From the NCBI GenBank assembly GCA_964589785.1, contig CAZPUQ010000003.1, forward strand, positions 62,001-126,000: DNA of 64,000 nt. The letters are read 5' to 3'. The notes under the pieces are model-generated. The model saw only the letters and a list, made by a program, of their open reading frames with translations. It was not told the origin of the DNA and did no database searches. Positions 51,201 to 58,940 of this stretch are shown here, in pieces; the stretch's first letter is position 1; each line of letters begins with the position of its first letter. The position numbers were made by a program, and so were the translations under genes. The DNA is from JAGVSR01 sp964589785 (lineage in GTDB: Bacteria; Pseudomonadota; Alphaproteobacteria; Rhizobiales; Hyphomicrobiaceae).

Positions 51201-51821
51201 GTGCTGCGCGTCGAGTCGCTGAGACTTTCCCCGCTGCCCCCGCTTTCGTTCGAGGTGCCCGGCTGCGAGTGCCTTGCCGTCGAGGGCGCGTCGGGCTCCG
51301 GGAAGACACGGCTGCTGCGCGCCATTGCCGATCTCGATCCCGTGTCCGGCCACATCTTTCTCGACGGCGCGGAACGCAGCGAGATGCCGGCGCCGCAGTG
51401 GCGCCGCCTGGTCCGCTACGTCGCGGCGGAGCCCGGCTGGTGGGACGACACGGCCGGCGCGACGTTTCCCAACGCGGCGCTCGGCACGCCCCGTCTCGAG
51501 CGCTGCCTCGCTCATGTCGGATTGACGCGCGAGCATCTCGACCGCGATCTCGCCCATCTTTCGACCGGCGAGCGGCTGCGGCTGGCGTTCGTCCGCGCGC
51601 TCCTCGACGAGCCCAAGGTCCTGCTCTTCGATGAGCCCACGGCATCGCTTGATGCCGCCAGCGCGGCGCTCATCGAGGAACTGATCCGGTTCCACCTCTA
51701 TGCTGGGCGGATCGTGCTGCTCGCAACGCACGACAAGGCGCTGTCGCAGCGTCTCTCGCATGCGCGGTTGCTGCTGCCCAAGGCGCGCGAGGTCGCCGCC
51801 GCGCCCTCCACCCCGTCATGA
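51201..51821 (+). CDS. FetA-like ABC transporter ATPase
   Basis: A 206-residue ABC ATPase with Walker A EGASGSGKTRLLRAI, signature HLSTGERLRLAF, Walker B VLLFDEPTASLD and switch His in LLATHDKALS. Length and the following UPF0014 permease identify the YbbL/FetA type, implicated in iron homeostasis. It starts with GTG at 51201 after a GGAG motif; the frame is open to 51147. The permease begins 19 bases downstream. Confidence 0.88.
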   Translation: MLRVESLRLSPLPPLSFEVPGCECLAVEGASGSGKTRLLRAIADLDPVSGHIFLDGAERSEMPAPQWRRLVRYVAAEPGWWDDTAGATFPNAALGTPRLERCLAHVGLTREHLDRDLAHLSTGERLRLAFVRALLDEPKVLLFDEPTASLDAASAALIEELIRFHLYAGRIVLLATHDKALSQRLSHARLLLPKAREVAAAPSTPS

Positions 51822-51840
51822 GTCCCCGTACGATCCGCCC

Positions 51841-52662
51841 ATGAGCTACGTGTCACTCACCCCCACCGACCTTGCGGTTGCCGCGCTGCTGCTGGTGCTG
51901 ACCGGCGTCCTGTCGCTCGCCTTTCGCCTCGGCCTCGAAAAGACGCTCGCCGTGTCGGCGGCCCGCATGTGTCTCCAGCTCGGCGTCGTCGGATTCGTCC
52001 TGAAGCTCGTGTTCGAGAGCGGCTCGCTTCTCGCCACCTTCGCCTTCGCCGCCATGATGCTGCTGGCGACGGCGTACGAGGCCGGCGCCCGGCAGGAACG
52101 GCGTTTCGCGGGCGCCACGTCCTATCTCATCGGCGGGGCCGCGCCGTTTCTCGCCGGCCTCGTCGCCTCGCTCTTCGCCGCCGTTGCCATCATCGGGTCC
52201 GAGCCGTGGTGGGCGCCGCGATTTCTCTTGCCGATCCTCGGCATGATGATCGGCAACGCGCTTTCCGGCGTGACGCTCGTGCTCGATACCATCACGAGCG
52301 CGGCGACGCGCGAGCGTCCTGCGATCGAGGCGCGGCTGGCGCTCGGGGCAACGCGGTCCGAGGCCCTGCAGGACGTGCTGCGCCGCGGCCTGCGGACGGG
52401 ACTGACGCCCATCCTGACCGCCATGGCGGTGACGGGCCTCGTCTCGCTGCCCGGCATGATGACCGGTCAGATCCTCGCCGGTGCCGATCCGGTGGAGGCG
52501 ACCAAGTATCAGGTGATGATCATGTTCCTGATCGCGGGGGCGACGGGTCTTGCCGTGGTCCTGGCCGGGCTTTGCGCCGTCGCGCTCTTGACCGACGAGC
52601 GTCACCGCCTGCGCCTCGACCGCTTATCGCCGATCGGCGGCAAACGCTCGACGCCGGGTTGA
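51841..52662 (+). CDS. FetB-like (UPF0014) ABC transporter permease
   Basis: A 273-residue polytopic protein with seven or so helices. The conserved YbbM/FetB block SLPGMMTGQILAGADPVEATKYQVMIMFLIAGATGL is clear. In E. coli FetAB exports iron or protects from oxidative stress. The start ATG 51841 excludes the upstream ATPase overlap. With MntH and the CDF protein this window has three metal-transport systems. An 11-bp terminator stem lies just downstream. Confidence 0.9.
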   Translation: MSYVSLTPTDLAVAALLLVLTGVLSLAFRLGLEKTLAVSAARMCLQLGVVGFVLKLVFESGSLLATFAFAAMMLLATAYEAGARQERRFAGATSYLIGGAAPFLAGLVASLFAAVAIIGSEPWWAPRFLLPILGMMIGNALSGVTLVLDTITSAATRERPAIEARLALGATRSEALQDVLRRGLRTGLTPILTAMAVTGLVSLPGMMTGQILAGADPVEATKYQVMIMFLIAGATGLAVVLAGLCAVALLTDERHRLRLDRLSPIGGKRSTPG

Positions 52663-52681
52663 GAAGACGTCAGGCGTGAAC

Positions 52682-52712
52682 AAAAAAGCGCGCCACGTGG
52701 ATGGCGCGCTTT
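52682..52712. terminator. Bidirectional terminator after fetB-like gene
   Basis: AAAGCGCGCCA (52685-52695) and TGGCGCGCTTT (52702-52712) form a perfect 11-bp stem with a six-base loop. The preceding A-run (52682-52687) supplies a U-run for the minus-strand gene at 52738. Confidence 0.88.
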
Positions 52713-52737
52713 CGACTGCAACGGGTGCAGGCCTCTA

Positions 52738-53442
52738 TCAGGGTGCAGGGCCGGTGTCCGGCGTGGCGGGCGCAGCATCGGCCGGCTTGGCGGCACCGAA
52801 GGCCGGCATCTCGAGCTGGGACGGCGGATCGCCCGGCGTGTTCGCAGCCGCAGCCGCTTTCTCGGCGGCACTCGCGGCGCGCTCGGCGGCAGCCGCGGCG
52901 CGTTCCGCGGCAACAGCCGCGCGCTCGGCCGCATCGGGGTCGTCGGCCGGACCGGCGGCAGGATTAGCGTTTGGCGTGACCGTACCCGTCTCGATCGGCT
53001 TTGCCGCCTCGGCCGGCTGCTCTGCCGTCTTGGCCTCGGCCTTGGCGGCCTTCTTCTCGCTCGACTTCTTCTCGGCAGCTTTTTTCTTCTCGGGCGCGGC
53101 CTTCTCGCTGGCGGTTTTCTCGGCGGGCGCGGCACCCGGCTCATCCCAGCACACGTTGGCGGAGGCCGTGCAGGTGTGCTCGTCGAAGACGATGAAGTTC
53201 AGGAACAGCTCGCAGCTCACGTCCTTCTTGCCGACGGTATAGTTCTTGACGCCATTCTGCGCCGCCCACTCGGCGACATGCTTGTCGAGAAGCTCCTGCG
53301 CATCCTTGGTCGGGCCGTCCTTGCCGTAGTCGTTGACGAGGAAGCCCATGCGCTTGCACTTGGCCTCTGCAGCGCCCGCGCCGAGGACGAGCGCGGACAG
53401 GAGTGCAAGGGCCGAAAGGAAGGTTCCGCTGAAAGCGCGCAT
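52738..53442 (-). CDS. Exported protein with Cys-rich N-domain and Ala/Lys-rich tail
   Basis: A 234-residue exported protein (signal LSALALLSALVLGAGAAEA). The N-terminal domain has CKRMGFLVNDYGKDGPTKDAQELLDKHVAEWAAQNGVKNY and further cysteines in VSCELFLNF and EHTCTASANVCW, suggesting two disulfides. The second half is low-complexity, Ala/Glu/Lys-rich (AAPEKKKAAEKKSSEKKAAK, then AAERAAVAAERAAAAAERAA). I do not recognise the family. Confidence 0.75.
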   Translation of the reverse strand: MRAFSGTFLSALALLSALVLGAGAAEAKCKRMGFLVNDYGKDGPTKDAQELLDKHVAEWAAQNGVKNYTVGKKDVSCELFLNFIVFDEHTCTASANVCWDEPGAAPAEKTASEKAAPEKKKAAEKKSSEKKAAKAEAKTAEQPAEAAKPIETGTVTPNANPAAGPADDPDAAERAAVAAERAAAAAERAASAAEKAAAAANTPGDPPSQLEMPAFGAAKPADAAPATPDTGPAP

Positions 53443-53787
53443 CGCGAGGTCACCCCTGGTTGGTCAGCCGGATTCGGACTACCGCATCAAAGCCACATCG
53501 AAGCTATAGCTTGTTGCTCGCGCTCGGACCAGCGTCTGAGGCAGTGAAGTCCTCATGCTTTCAACAATCTGGTGATCTTGTGGCTAACTCCGATCGTCGT
53601 CCCGAATCGTGGCGTTCTGTGGCCGATCTGCCGCGCGCACGCGCGGCCGGCGTGGCGTCGTCCCACGCGCTCTCAATGCCGACATGTGATTTGAAGAAAG
53701 CAAACCCGGCCCGTCGTGGCCGGGGCGGACGCGTGGGCTTACGAGCCTCGAGACAGTGAGTCGGCGATCAAATGGCCGACCGCTTCG
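53443..53787. other. 345-base gap before cspA-like gene
   Basis: No gene is supported. It contains the terminator hairpin at 53705-53724 for the cold-shock gene and otherwise no clear motif. Short frames on the + strand are Arg/Ser/Ala-rich and look like chance. Confidence 0.5.
53705..53724 (-). terminator. Hairpin downstream of the cold-shock gene
   Basis: CCCGGCC (53705-53711) and GGCCGGG (53718-53724) with a six-base loop, about 63 bases past the csp stop. On the minus strand it is followed by T-rich tttgctttctt. Confidence 0.6.
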
Positions 53788-54000
53788 CTATTCCGGCCTG
53801 AGCTGCACGGCCTTGGGTCCCTTGCCTCGCTTGTCGGGCTCGGTCTCGAACGAGATTCGCATTCCCTCGGCCAAATTCTGCAGGCCGGATTGCTGAAGAG
53901 CAGTGATGTGGACGAAAATGTCGTTGCCGCCGCCATCCGGCTTGATGAAGCCGAAACCTTTCTGCTCGTTGAAGAATTTCACAGTTCCCGTCTGCCGCAT
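53788..54000 (-). CDS. Cold-shock domain protein
   Basis: A 70-residue CspA-type protein that binds single-stranded RNA or DNA. The RNP1 motif KGFGFI and RNP2 motif DIFVHI are intact, in MRQTGTVKFFNEQKGFGFI and GGGNDIFVHITALQQSGL. Start ATG 54000 (MRQTGTVKFF) is the canonical one; the frame is open upstream. It is likely monocistronic, with a hairpin downstream. Confidence 0.96.
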   Translation of the reverse strand: MRQTGTVKFFNEQKGFGFIKPDGGGNDIFVHITALQQSGLQNLAEGMRISFETEPDKRGKGPKAVQLRPE

Positions 54001-54169
54001 GGTTGTCACCGCTCCTGCTCCTCGCGGGCGCCGGCACTCCGCGCGACCGTGCACCTGCGACGCCGTGTCCTATGCGACCAAAGTTTCATTGCTTTCGCAA
54101 GACGCAACTTTCGCCCGCCGGGACAAAAATAAGAACGGACTCATCGCCCGACAGGTGAACGCTGCATAG

Positions 54170-55039
54170 TTAACGGGGGGACGAGGGCCGGCGGGGCGGC
54201 AGTCGTGCGTCGAGGACGGAGAAGGCTCCGGGCTCCGTGGCCATCCGGGAGGCGAGCTCCGGCAGGACGACCTGTAACTGGTCGTGCAGCGTGAAGGGCG
54301 GATTGATGACGACGAGGCCGGTTCCGTTGAGCCGCTCGGGATCGGCGGGCGGCCGCACGAACAGTTCAGCGACCAGGACGTCCTTCAGGCCGAGCGCCGT
54401 CAGGGCAGCCTGGAAGCGGTCGATCGGCGGCACGGTCTTGATCGGGTACCACAACAGAACGGTGCCGGTGGCGAAGCGGCGCTGGATATCCTTGACGCCG
54501 TCGACGAGGCGGCCCAGCTCGCCCGCCTCCTCGAATGGCGGATCGACGAGCACGACGCCGCGCCGCTCCTTGGGCGGCAGCAACGATCGCAGGGCCGTCC
54601 ACCCGTCGAGACCCAGCACTTTCACGTGCGGATCGCGGGCAAAGAGGCGGGCGAGCTCCGCCTGGTCCTCCGGATGCAGCTCGTTGACGACGAGGACGTC
54701 GCCGCGACGCAGAAGCCGCCGCGCGAGCAGCGGGCTGCCGGGATAGACGGCGAGGTCGCCACCGGCGTTCTCGGCTGCCACGACGGCGAGGTAGGGCGCC
54801 ATGATCTTAGCGACCGGGGCGGGCAGCGGCTCGGCGAGGAGGCGTCCGATCCCGCCCCGCCACTCGCCGGTCTTCTCCGCCTCCAGGGCGGTAAGGTCGT
54901 AGCGGCCGACGCCGGCATGCGTGTCGATCACCCGGAAGGGAGCCGGCTTCCGCTTCAGGTATTCGATGACGAGCGCCAGCACGAGGTGCTTCAGCACATC
55001 CGCAAAGTTTCCGGCGTGATAGGCGTGGCGGTAATTCAT
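54170..55039 (-). CDS. rlmJ: 23S rRNA (adenine2030-N6)-methyltransferase RlmJ
   Basis: RlmJ methylates A2030 of 23S rRNA. The 289-residue protein begins with the typical MNYRHAYHAGNFADVLKHLVL and has DTHAGVGRYDL (SAM motif) and the catalytic DPPFE in GVVLVDPPFEEAGE. I chose ATG 55039, which gives this start; a longer frame adds nine residues. It is transcribed away from der. Confidence 0.96.
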   Translation of the reverse strand: MNYRHAYHAGNFADVLKHLVLALVIEYLKRKPAPFRVIDTHAGVGRYDLTALEAEKTGEWRGGIGRLLAEPLPAPVAKIMAPYLAVVAAENAGGDLAVYPGSPLLARRLLRRGDVLVVNELHPEDQAELARLFARDPHVKVLGLDGWTALRSLLPPKERRGVVLVDPPFEEAGELGRLVDGVKDIQRRFATGTVLLWYPIKTVPPIDRFQAALTALGLKDVLVAELFVRPPADPERLNGTGLVVINPPFTLHDQLQVVLPELASRMATEPGAFSVLDARLPPRRPSSPR

Positions 55040-55184
55040 CGTCGCAACGGTTAAGGCCGGCATCTCGCGCGGACGGCGCTACATGCCTTTTCCCCGCGCC
55101 CCTGTCACTCCCCGCGCGCCTGTCACGCACTTGCGCGGGGCGGGGAATGGGGCATAAGCGGCGGATCGCAAAGAACGGCCACCC

Positions 55185-56603
55185 ATGTCCTCCTCCACGG
55201 CGTCTCAGCACCCCACCGTCGCGATCGTCGGACGTCCCAACGTCGGCAAGTCGACGCTGTTCAACCGGCTGACCCACACGCGCGCCGCGCTCGTCTCCGA
55301 CCTGCCGGGCCTGACGCGCGACCGGCGCGACGGAGAGGCGGAGTTCGAGGGCCACACGCTGCGCATCACGGACACGGCGGGGCTGGAAGAGGCGAGCCGC
55401 GGCAGCATCGCCGACCGCATGCGCCAGCAGACGCTGGCGGCCATCGAGGCCGCCGACCTCGTCCTGTTCGTCATCGATGCGCGCGACGGCGTCACGCCGG
55501 CCGACGAAGCCTTCGGACGCATCGTGCGCCAGTCGGGCAAGCCCGTCGTGCTCGTCGCCAACAAGAGCGAGTCGCGCGCCTCCGCCGCCGGCTTCTACGA
55601 AGCCTACAAGCTCGGGCTCGGCGAGCCGGTCGCCATTTCCGCCGAGCATGGCGAGGGGCTCGGCGAGCTGGTGGTCGACGTCCTCAACGCGCTCGGGCTC
55701 GCGCCGCTCGTCAGGCAGCAGGATCCGCACGCGCCTGCCGGCGGGGAGCCGACCGCGGACGAGGGCGGCGGGCACGCCGACCGTCCGTTGCGGGTCGCCA
55801 TCGTCGGCCGGCCCAATGCCGGCAAGTCCACGCTCGTCAATGCGCTCCTCGGCGAGGACCGCATGATCACGGGTCCGGAGCCCGGTCTCACGCGCGATGC
55901 GGTATCGAGCGACTTCACATGGAAGGGCCGCACCGTGCGCCTCTTCGACACGGCGGGGCTGAGGCGCAAGGCCAAGATCACGGAGCTTGCCGAGAAGCTC
56001 TCCGCCTCGGACGCGATACGTGCGATCCGCTTCGCTGAGGTCGTCGTGCTGCTCGTCGATGCGCAGCGCCCGCTCGAGCATCAGGATCTCACCATCGGCG
56101 ATCTTGCCACCACGGAAGGACGCGCCTTCGTCGTCGCGGTCAACAAGTGGGACCTCGTCGAGAACAAGCAGAAGCGTCTGAAGGAGATCCGAGAGCTCGT
56201 CGAGATGAGTCTCGCGCAGGTGCCGGGCGTCGCCGTCGTGCCGGTGTCCGCGCTTGGCGAAAGCGGCCTCGACCGGCTGATGACGGCCGTCTTCAAGGCG
56301 GCGGAGATCTGGAACCGGCGCATTTCCACCGCCGAGCTCAACCGATGGCTCCAGGAGGCGCTCTCCCGCCACGCGCCGCCGGCCACCGCCGGCCGGCGCA
56401 TCAAGATCCGCTACGTCACCCAGCCTTCGACGCGTCCGCCGACGTTCGTGGCCTTCTGCTCCAAGGCCGACGAGCTGCCCAAGTCCTACCTCAAATATCT
56501 CACGAACAGCCTGCGCGCGGCCTTCGGAATGCCGGGGGTTCCAATCCGCTTCAACCTCAGAAGAGGCGAAAATCCCTACGAGAAATCGGGTCGGCGGAGA
56601 TAG
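55185..56603 (+). CDS. der: GTPase Der (EngA), ribosome assembly
   Basis: Der has two tandem G domains and a KH-like domain and is needed for 50S maturation. Domain 1: GRPNVGKST, ITDTAGLEEA, and the G4 motif ANKSE, with Glu where most GTPases have Asp, as I recall is usual for Rhizobiales Der. Domain 2: GRPNAGKST, FDTAGLRRKAKI, VNKWDLVEN. The KH end has GMPGVPIRFNLRRGENPYEKS. At 472 residues it is normal. In many Rhizobiales der follows panB-TPR-bamB; here they are separated by about 15 kb. Confidence 0.98.
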   Translation: MSSSTASQHPTVAIVGRPNVGKSTLFNRLTHTRAALVSDLPGLTRDRRDGEAEFEGHTLRITDTAGLEEASRGSIADRMRQQTLAAIEAADLVLFVIDARDGVTPADEAFGRIVRQSGKPVVLVANKSESRASAAGFYEAYKLGLGEPVAISAEHGEGLGELVVDVLNALGLAPLVRQQDPHAPAGGEPTADEGGGHADRPLRVAIVGRPNAGKSTLVNALLGEDRMITGPEPGLTRDAVSSDFTWKGRTVRLFDTAGLRRKAKITELAEKLSASDAIRAIRFAEVVVLLVDAQRPLEHQDLTIGDLATTEGRAFVVAVNKWDLVENKQKRLKEIRELVEMSLAQVPGVAVVPVSALGESGLDRLMTAVFKAAEIWNRRISTAELNRWLQEALSRHAPPATAGRRIKIRYVTQPSTRPPTFVAFCSKADELPKSYLKYLTNSLRAAFGMPGVPIRFNLRRGENPYEKSGRRR

Positions 56604-56749
56604 CGGGCGACAGCGTCGGGGCCTCCTGCCGCAGCGATGAACGGAGGCTGGCGTGGCCCTGGCGAGGCGGCTATTTTGGCCGGCAGCCGGGAGAAAAGAG
56701 TTTCGCTCGAACGTTCGTCGGGCGCGTTGAAAATCGAAAGGTGTACGTG

Positions 56750-57001
56750 ATGATCAAGATGAAGAGTTGGGCGGTGCTCGCAGCGGTGGCAGGCTGCGGG
56801 TTGCTCTCGGTCGCGCCGGCGCAGGCCGTCAGTGCGAAGGTGCGCGAGGCCTGCGGTGCCGATTACAAGCGGTTCTGTCCGCGCTATGAGCCGGAGTCGT
56901 CCAAGGCCCGCCAGTGCATGCGTCAGGTTGGCAAGCGGCTGTCGGTCGGGTGCATCGACGCGCTCGTCGATGCCGGCGAGATCCGACGCCCGAAGCGCTG
57001 A
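56750..57001 (+). CDS. Small exported Cys-rich repeat protein
   Basis: An 83-residue protein with a signal peptide (WAVLAAVAGCGLLSVAPAQA) and a mature domain with four cysteines: REACGADYKRFCPRYEP and QCMRQVGKRLSVGC. This pattern is like the Cys-rich GLG1-type repeat. An AAGG motif precedes the ATG. Function unknown; small exported Cys proteins of this type are widespread in Rhizobiales. Confidence 0.72.
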   Translation: MIKMKSWAVLAAVAGCGLLSVAPAQAVSAKVREACGADYKRFCPRYEPESSKARQCMRQVGKRLSVGCIDALVDAGEIRRPKR

Positions 57002-57386
57002 TCGCTATCGAAGCGGTCGATAGTACCCGACAATGGTTTCACGATTGATGCCGCCGGTCCGCCGGCGGCATTCCTCTATCGGGCAGGCGGCAGCCCGGAA
57101 TCACAGCGGGCGGGAAACAAGCAGCGAACCCTATTAAGGAGGCTGCCGTCTCACCGCCCGCACAGGCGTCACCACTGAAGGCGCCGCACCGGACCCCAAC
57201 AGTTAGTCGCCTCCGAACTCAGTTTCAAGTGCCCCACGTCAAACTCCGGCCCTGCGTCCGACGCAGGCGTGTCGTGTGCATGCTCCGCATGTGTGTCGCT
57301 CGCACGCTCCGCATGCCTGTGTCGTTTGCATGTTCCGCATGCTATGGCGTTCGCAGATGCAACGATCCCCGATGCGGCGAACGGAG
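57002..57386. other. 385-base gap with hairpin and degenerate tandem repeats
   Basis: No gene until holC. A perfect hairpin CCTGCGT-CCG-ACGCAGG (57251-57267) is followed at once by three degenerate 22-26-base repeats (57269-57340), annotated separately. The first 240 bases show no clear motif. Confidence 0.6.
57269..57340 (+). repeat. Three degenerate tandem repeats with core GCATGCTCCGCATG
   Basis: Units end at 57290, 57314 and 57340 and share TGTCG, a four- to six-base gap, then GCA-(T/C)-G-(C/T)-TCCGCAT. The 14-base core is itself nearly palindromic. The repeats stay open in the holC frame, so a longer translation is possible, but the likely holC start is downstream. Confidence 0.6.
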
Positions 57387-57845
57387 ATGGGCGAGAAAAG
57401 CGAAGTGCTGTTCTATCACCTCGAGCGTTCGCCGCTCGAGCGCGTCCTGCCCGGCCTGCTCGAAAAGACATTGCAGCGCGGCTGGCGCGCGGTGGTGCAG
57501 GCGGGCAGCCCCGAGCGCCTCGATGCGCTCGATGCGGTGCTGTGGACGTACGCCGACGACAGCTTCCTGCCGCATGGCACGGCGAAGGACGGTCACGCCG
57601 CCGAGCAGCCCGTCTTTCTCACCCTCGGACCCGAGACGCCGAACGGGGCCGGTGTCCGCTTTCTTTGCGACGGTGCAGACGCTCCCGATTTCGAGACGCA
57701 CGTGCGCCTCGTCTTCCTGTTCGACGGCAACGACGAGGAGGCGACCGCCCATGCGCGCGGGCAGTGGAGCGCGGCCAAGGCGGCCGGCTGCAAGGTGAGC
57801 TATTGGCGCCAGTCGTCCGAAGGGCGCTGGGAGAACAAGGCGTAG
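57387..57845 (+). CDS. holC: DNA polymerase III subunit chi
   Basis: Chi links the clamp-loader complex to single-stranded DNA-binding protein. The 152-residue protein has EVLFYHLERSPLERVLPGLLEKTLQRGWRAVVQAGSPERLDALDAVLW and the C-terminal FLFDGNDEEATAHARGQWSAAKAAGCKVSYW, both characteristic. Starts at ATG 57387 (MGEKSEVLF) or ATG 57372; the frame also runs through the upstream repeats. Psi is not seen in the window. Confidence 0.92.
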   Translation: MGEKSEVLFYHLERSPLERVLPGLLEKTLQRGWRAVVQAGSPERLDALDAVLWTYADDSFLPHGTAKDGHAAEQPVFLTLGPETPNGAGVRFLCDGADAPDFETHVRLVFLFDGNDEEATAHARGQWSAAKAAGCKVSYWRQSSEGRWENKA

Positions 57846-58002
57846 GGCCCAGGCTGAACGGACCGACGAGGGACAGCGGTTCCTCGTGAAAAGAAAGAGA
57901 GCGCCGCGACGCCCGTTCGGGCTCAGCCTGCGCTCTCTTGCCTTGGTGCAATGCTTCGTCGGGGGGCGCCGTGTTGGGGCGCCGGGCTCAGTGCCGCGCG
58001 GA
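57846..58002. other. Gap between holC and the small ORF, with terminator
   Basis: Contains the hairpin at 57895-57939 that closes the minus-strand small ORF transcript and probably also the holC transcript. No other feature is seen. Confidence 0.5.
57895..57939 (-). terminator. Compound terminator of the small ORF
   Basis: AAGAGAGCGC (57895-57904) pairs with GCGCTCTCTT (57930-57939); the loop holds a smaller hairpin GCCC-GTTC-GGGC (57911-57922). On the minus strand the stem is followed by tcttttc, a U-rich tract. It lies 63 bases after the stop of the 35-codon ORF. Confidence 0.72.
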
Positions 58003-58110
58003 TCAGCGGCCGCCAATGACGCCGCCGAACTGGCGGACGAAGCTGTCGAAGAAACCGCCCAGCGGACTGAGGGTGGTGGTGGCATTGTGGTGGCTGTTCT
58101 GCGTGCTCAT
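58003..58110 (-). CDS. Putative 35-residue small protein divergent from TetR regulator
   Basis: A 35-residue frame (ATG 58110, TGA 58003) that no long-ORF method would report. An AAGGA ribosome binding site sits eight bases before the ATG, a sigma-70-like promoter lies upstream at 58203-58230 and a terminator downstream at 57895-57939. The peptide begins polar (MSTQNSHHNATTT) and ends in an amphipathic stretch SPLGGFFDSFVRQFGGVIGG with no cysteine and no transmembrane helix. It may bind a membrane or act as a regulator; the function is unknown. Confidence 0.5.
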   Translation of the reverse strand: MSTQNSHHNATTTLSPLGGFFDSFVRQFGGVIGGR

Positions 58111-58202
58111 GGTCGTCATCCTTGTTGCCGGCTCTGGTTTTGCGAGCCTTTATCTTGAGCCTTGCACCGGCCCGAGGGTGGGCGCTAAACTCTACGACGA
58201 TG

Positions 58203-58230
58203 AATATATATTCTGCGTCGCAGAAGTCAA
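58203..58230 (-). promoter_or_regulatory. Promoter of the small ORF with perfect 15-bp palindrome
   Basis: On the minus strand TTGACT (complement of 58225-58230) and TATATT (complement of 58203-58208) are spaced by 16 bases. The perfect palindrome TTCTGCG-T-CGCAGAA (58211-58225) fills the spacer. It is a probable operator for the TetR-type regulator encoded at 58274, which is transcribed in the opposite direction. Confidence 0.65.
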
Positions 58231-58273
58231 GGCTACACCGAAGAAAAGATCATCTACGGTGAAGGAATTATAG

Positions 58274-58936
58274 TTGCAGGACGAACACGAGAAGAGCCGC
58301 CGCGGCCGGCGCGGCATCCGTCGCCAGGATCTGGTCGAGGCGGCTCTGGAGATGCTGGCCGCCGAGGGCGATCAGAATTTCTCGGTCCGTAAGCTCGCGA
58401 CCGCTGTCGGTGTCGACGGCATGACGATCCTGCACCACTTCAAGTCGCGCGAGGGGCTGATGCGCGCGGTCGCCGACGCCATGGTGGCGACACTGGACAT
58501 CGAGCGCCCCAAAGGCCAATGGCGCGACGTTCTCCTGGAGGTCGCGCGGCGCTATCGCGGCCTCGCCGTCCGCTATCCCAAGGCGTTCGGCATCGTCACG
58601 CGCTACCAGACGAGCGGTCCCGCCGACTTCGAGCTTGGTGAGATCGTCTATGCGGCGTTGCTGGATGCGGGCTTCGACGAGGAAGCGGCGGCGGACCACG
58701 GCATGGCGCTGTTCACGCTCGCGATCGGCTTCGGCGTGGTCGAGGTCGGCGGCATGATGAACCCGTGCACGCCGGAGGAGGTGGCCGAGATCGAGGCGCT
58801 CGATCCGCGGCTGTTTCCGGTCACGCGGCGGCTCGCTCCGGTGCTGGCCCTCGACGACCGCGAGCGCGTGTTCGACATTCTCCTCGGGTCCTTCCTCGAT
58901 GGCATCGAGCGCTCGCTCGCGGCGCGGCGCGCGTAG
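58274..58936 (+). CDS. TetR-family transcriptional regulator
   Basis: A 220-residue repressor with N-terminal helix-turn-helix (IRRQDLVEAALEMLAAEGDQNFSVRKLATAVGVDGMTILHHFKSREGLMRAV) and a ligand-binding C-terminal domain (ARRYRGLAVRYPKAFGIVTRYQ ... HGMALFTLAIGFGVVEVGGMM). It starts with TTG at 58274 after AAGGA with seven-base spacing. It is divergent from the 35-residue ORF, and the palindrome between them is the likely operator. Inducer unknown. Confidence 0.92.
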   Translation: MQDEHEKSRRGRRGIRRQDLVEAALEMLAAEGDQNFSVRKLATAVGVDGMTILHHFKSREGLMRAVADAMVATLDIERPKGQWRDVLLEVARRYRGLAVRYPKAFGIVTRYQTSGPADFELGEIVYAALLDAGFDEEAAADHGMALFTLAIGFGVVEVGGMMNPCTPEEVAEIEALDPRLFPVTRRLAPVLALDDRERVFDILLGSFLDGIERSLAARRA

Positions 58937-58940
58937 CCGG

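Noticed and set aside
57269..57340. CRISPR array
   Set aside because: Only three degenerate units without spacers; no cas genes nearby.
57938..58273. 111-codon + strand frame before the TetR gene
   Set aside because: It is antisense to the small ORF and its promoter, has no ribosome binding site and ends just before the TetR start codon.
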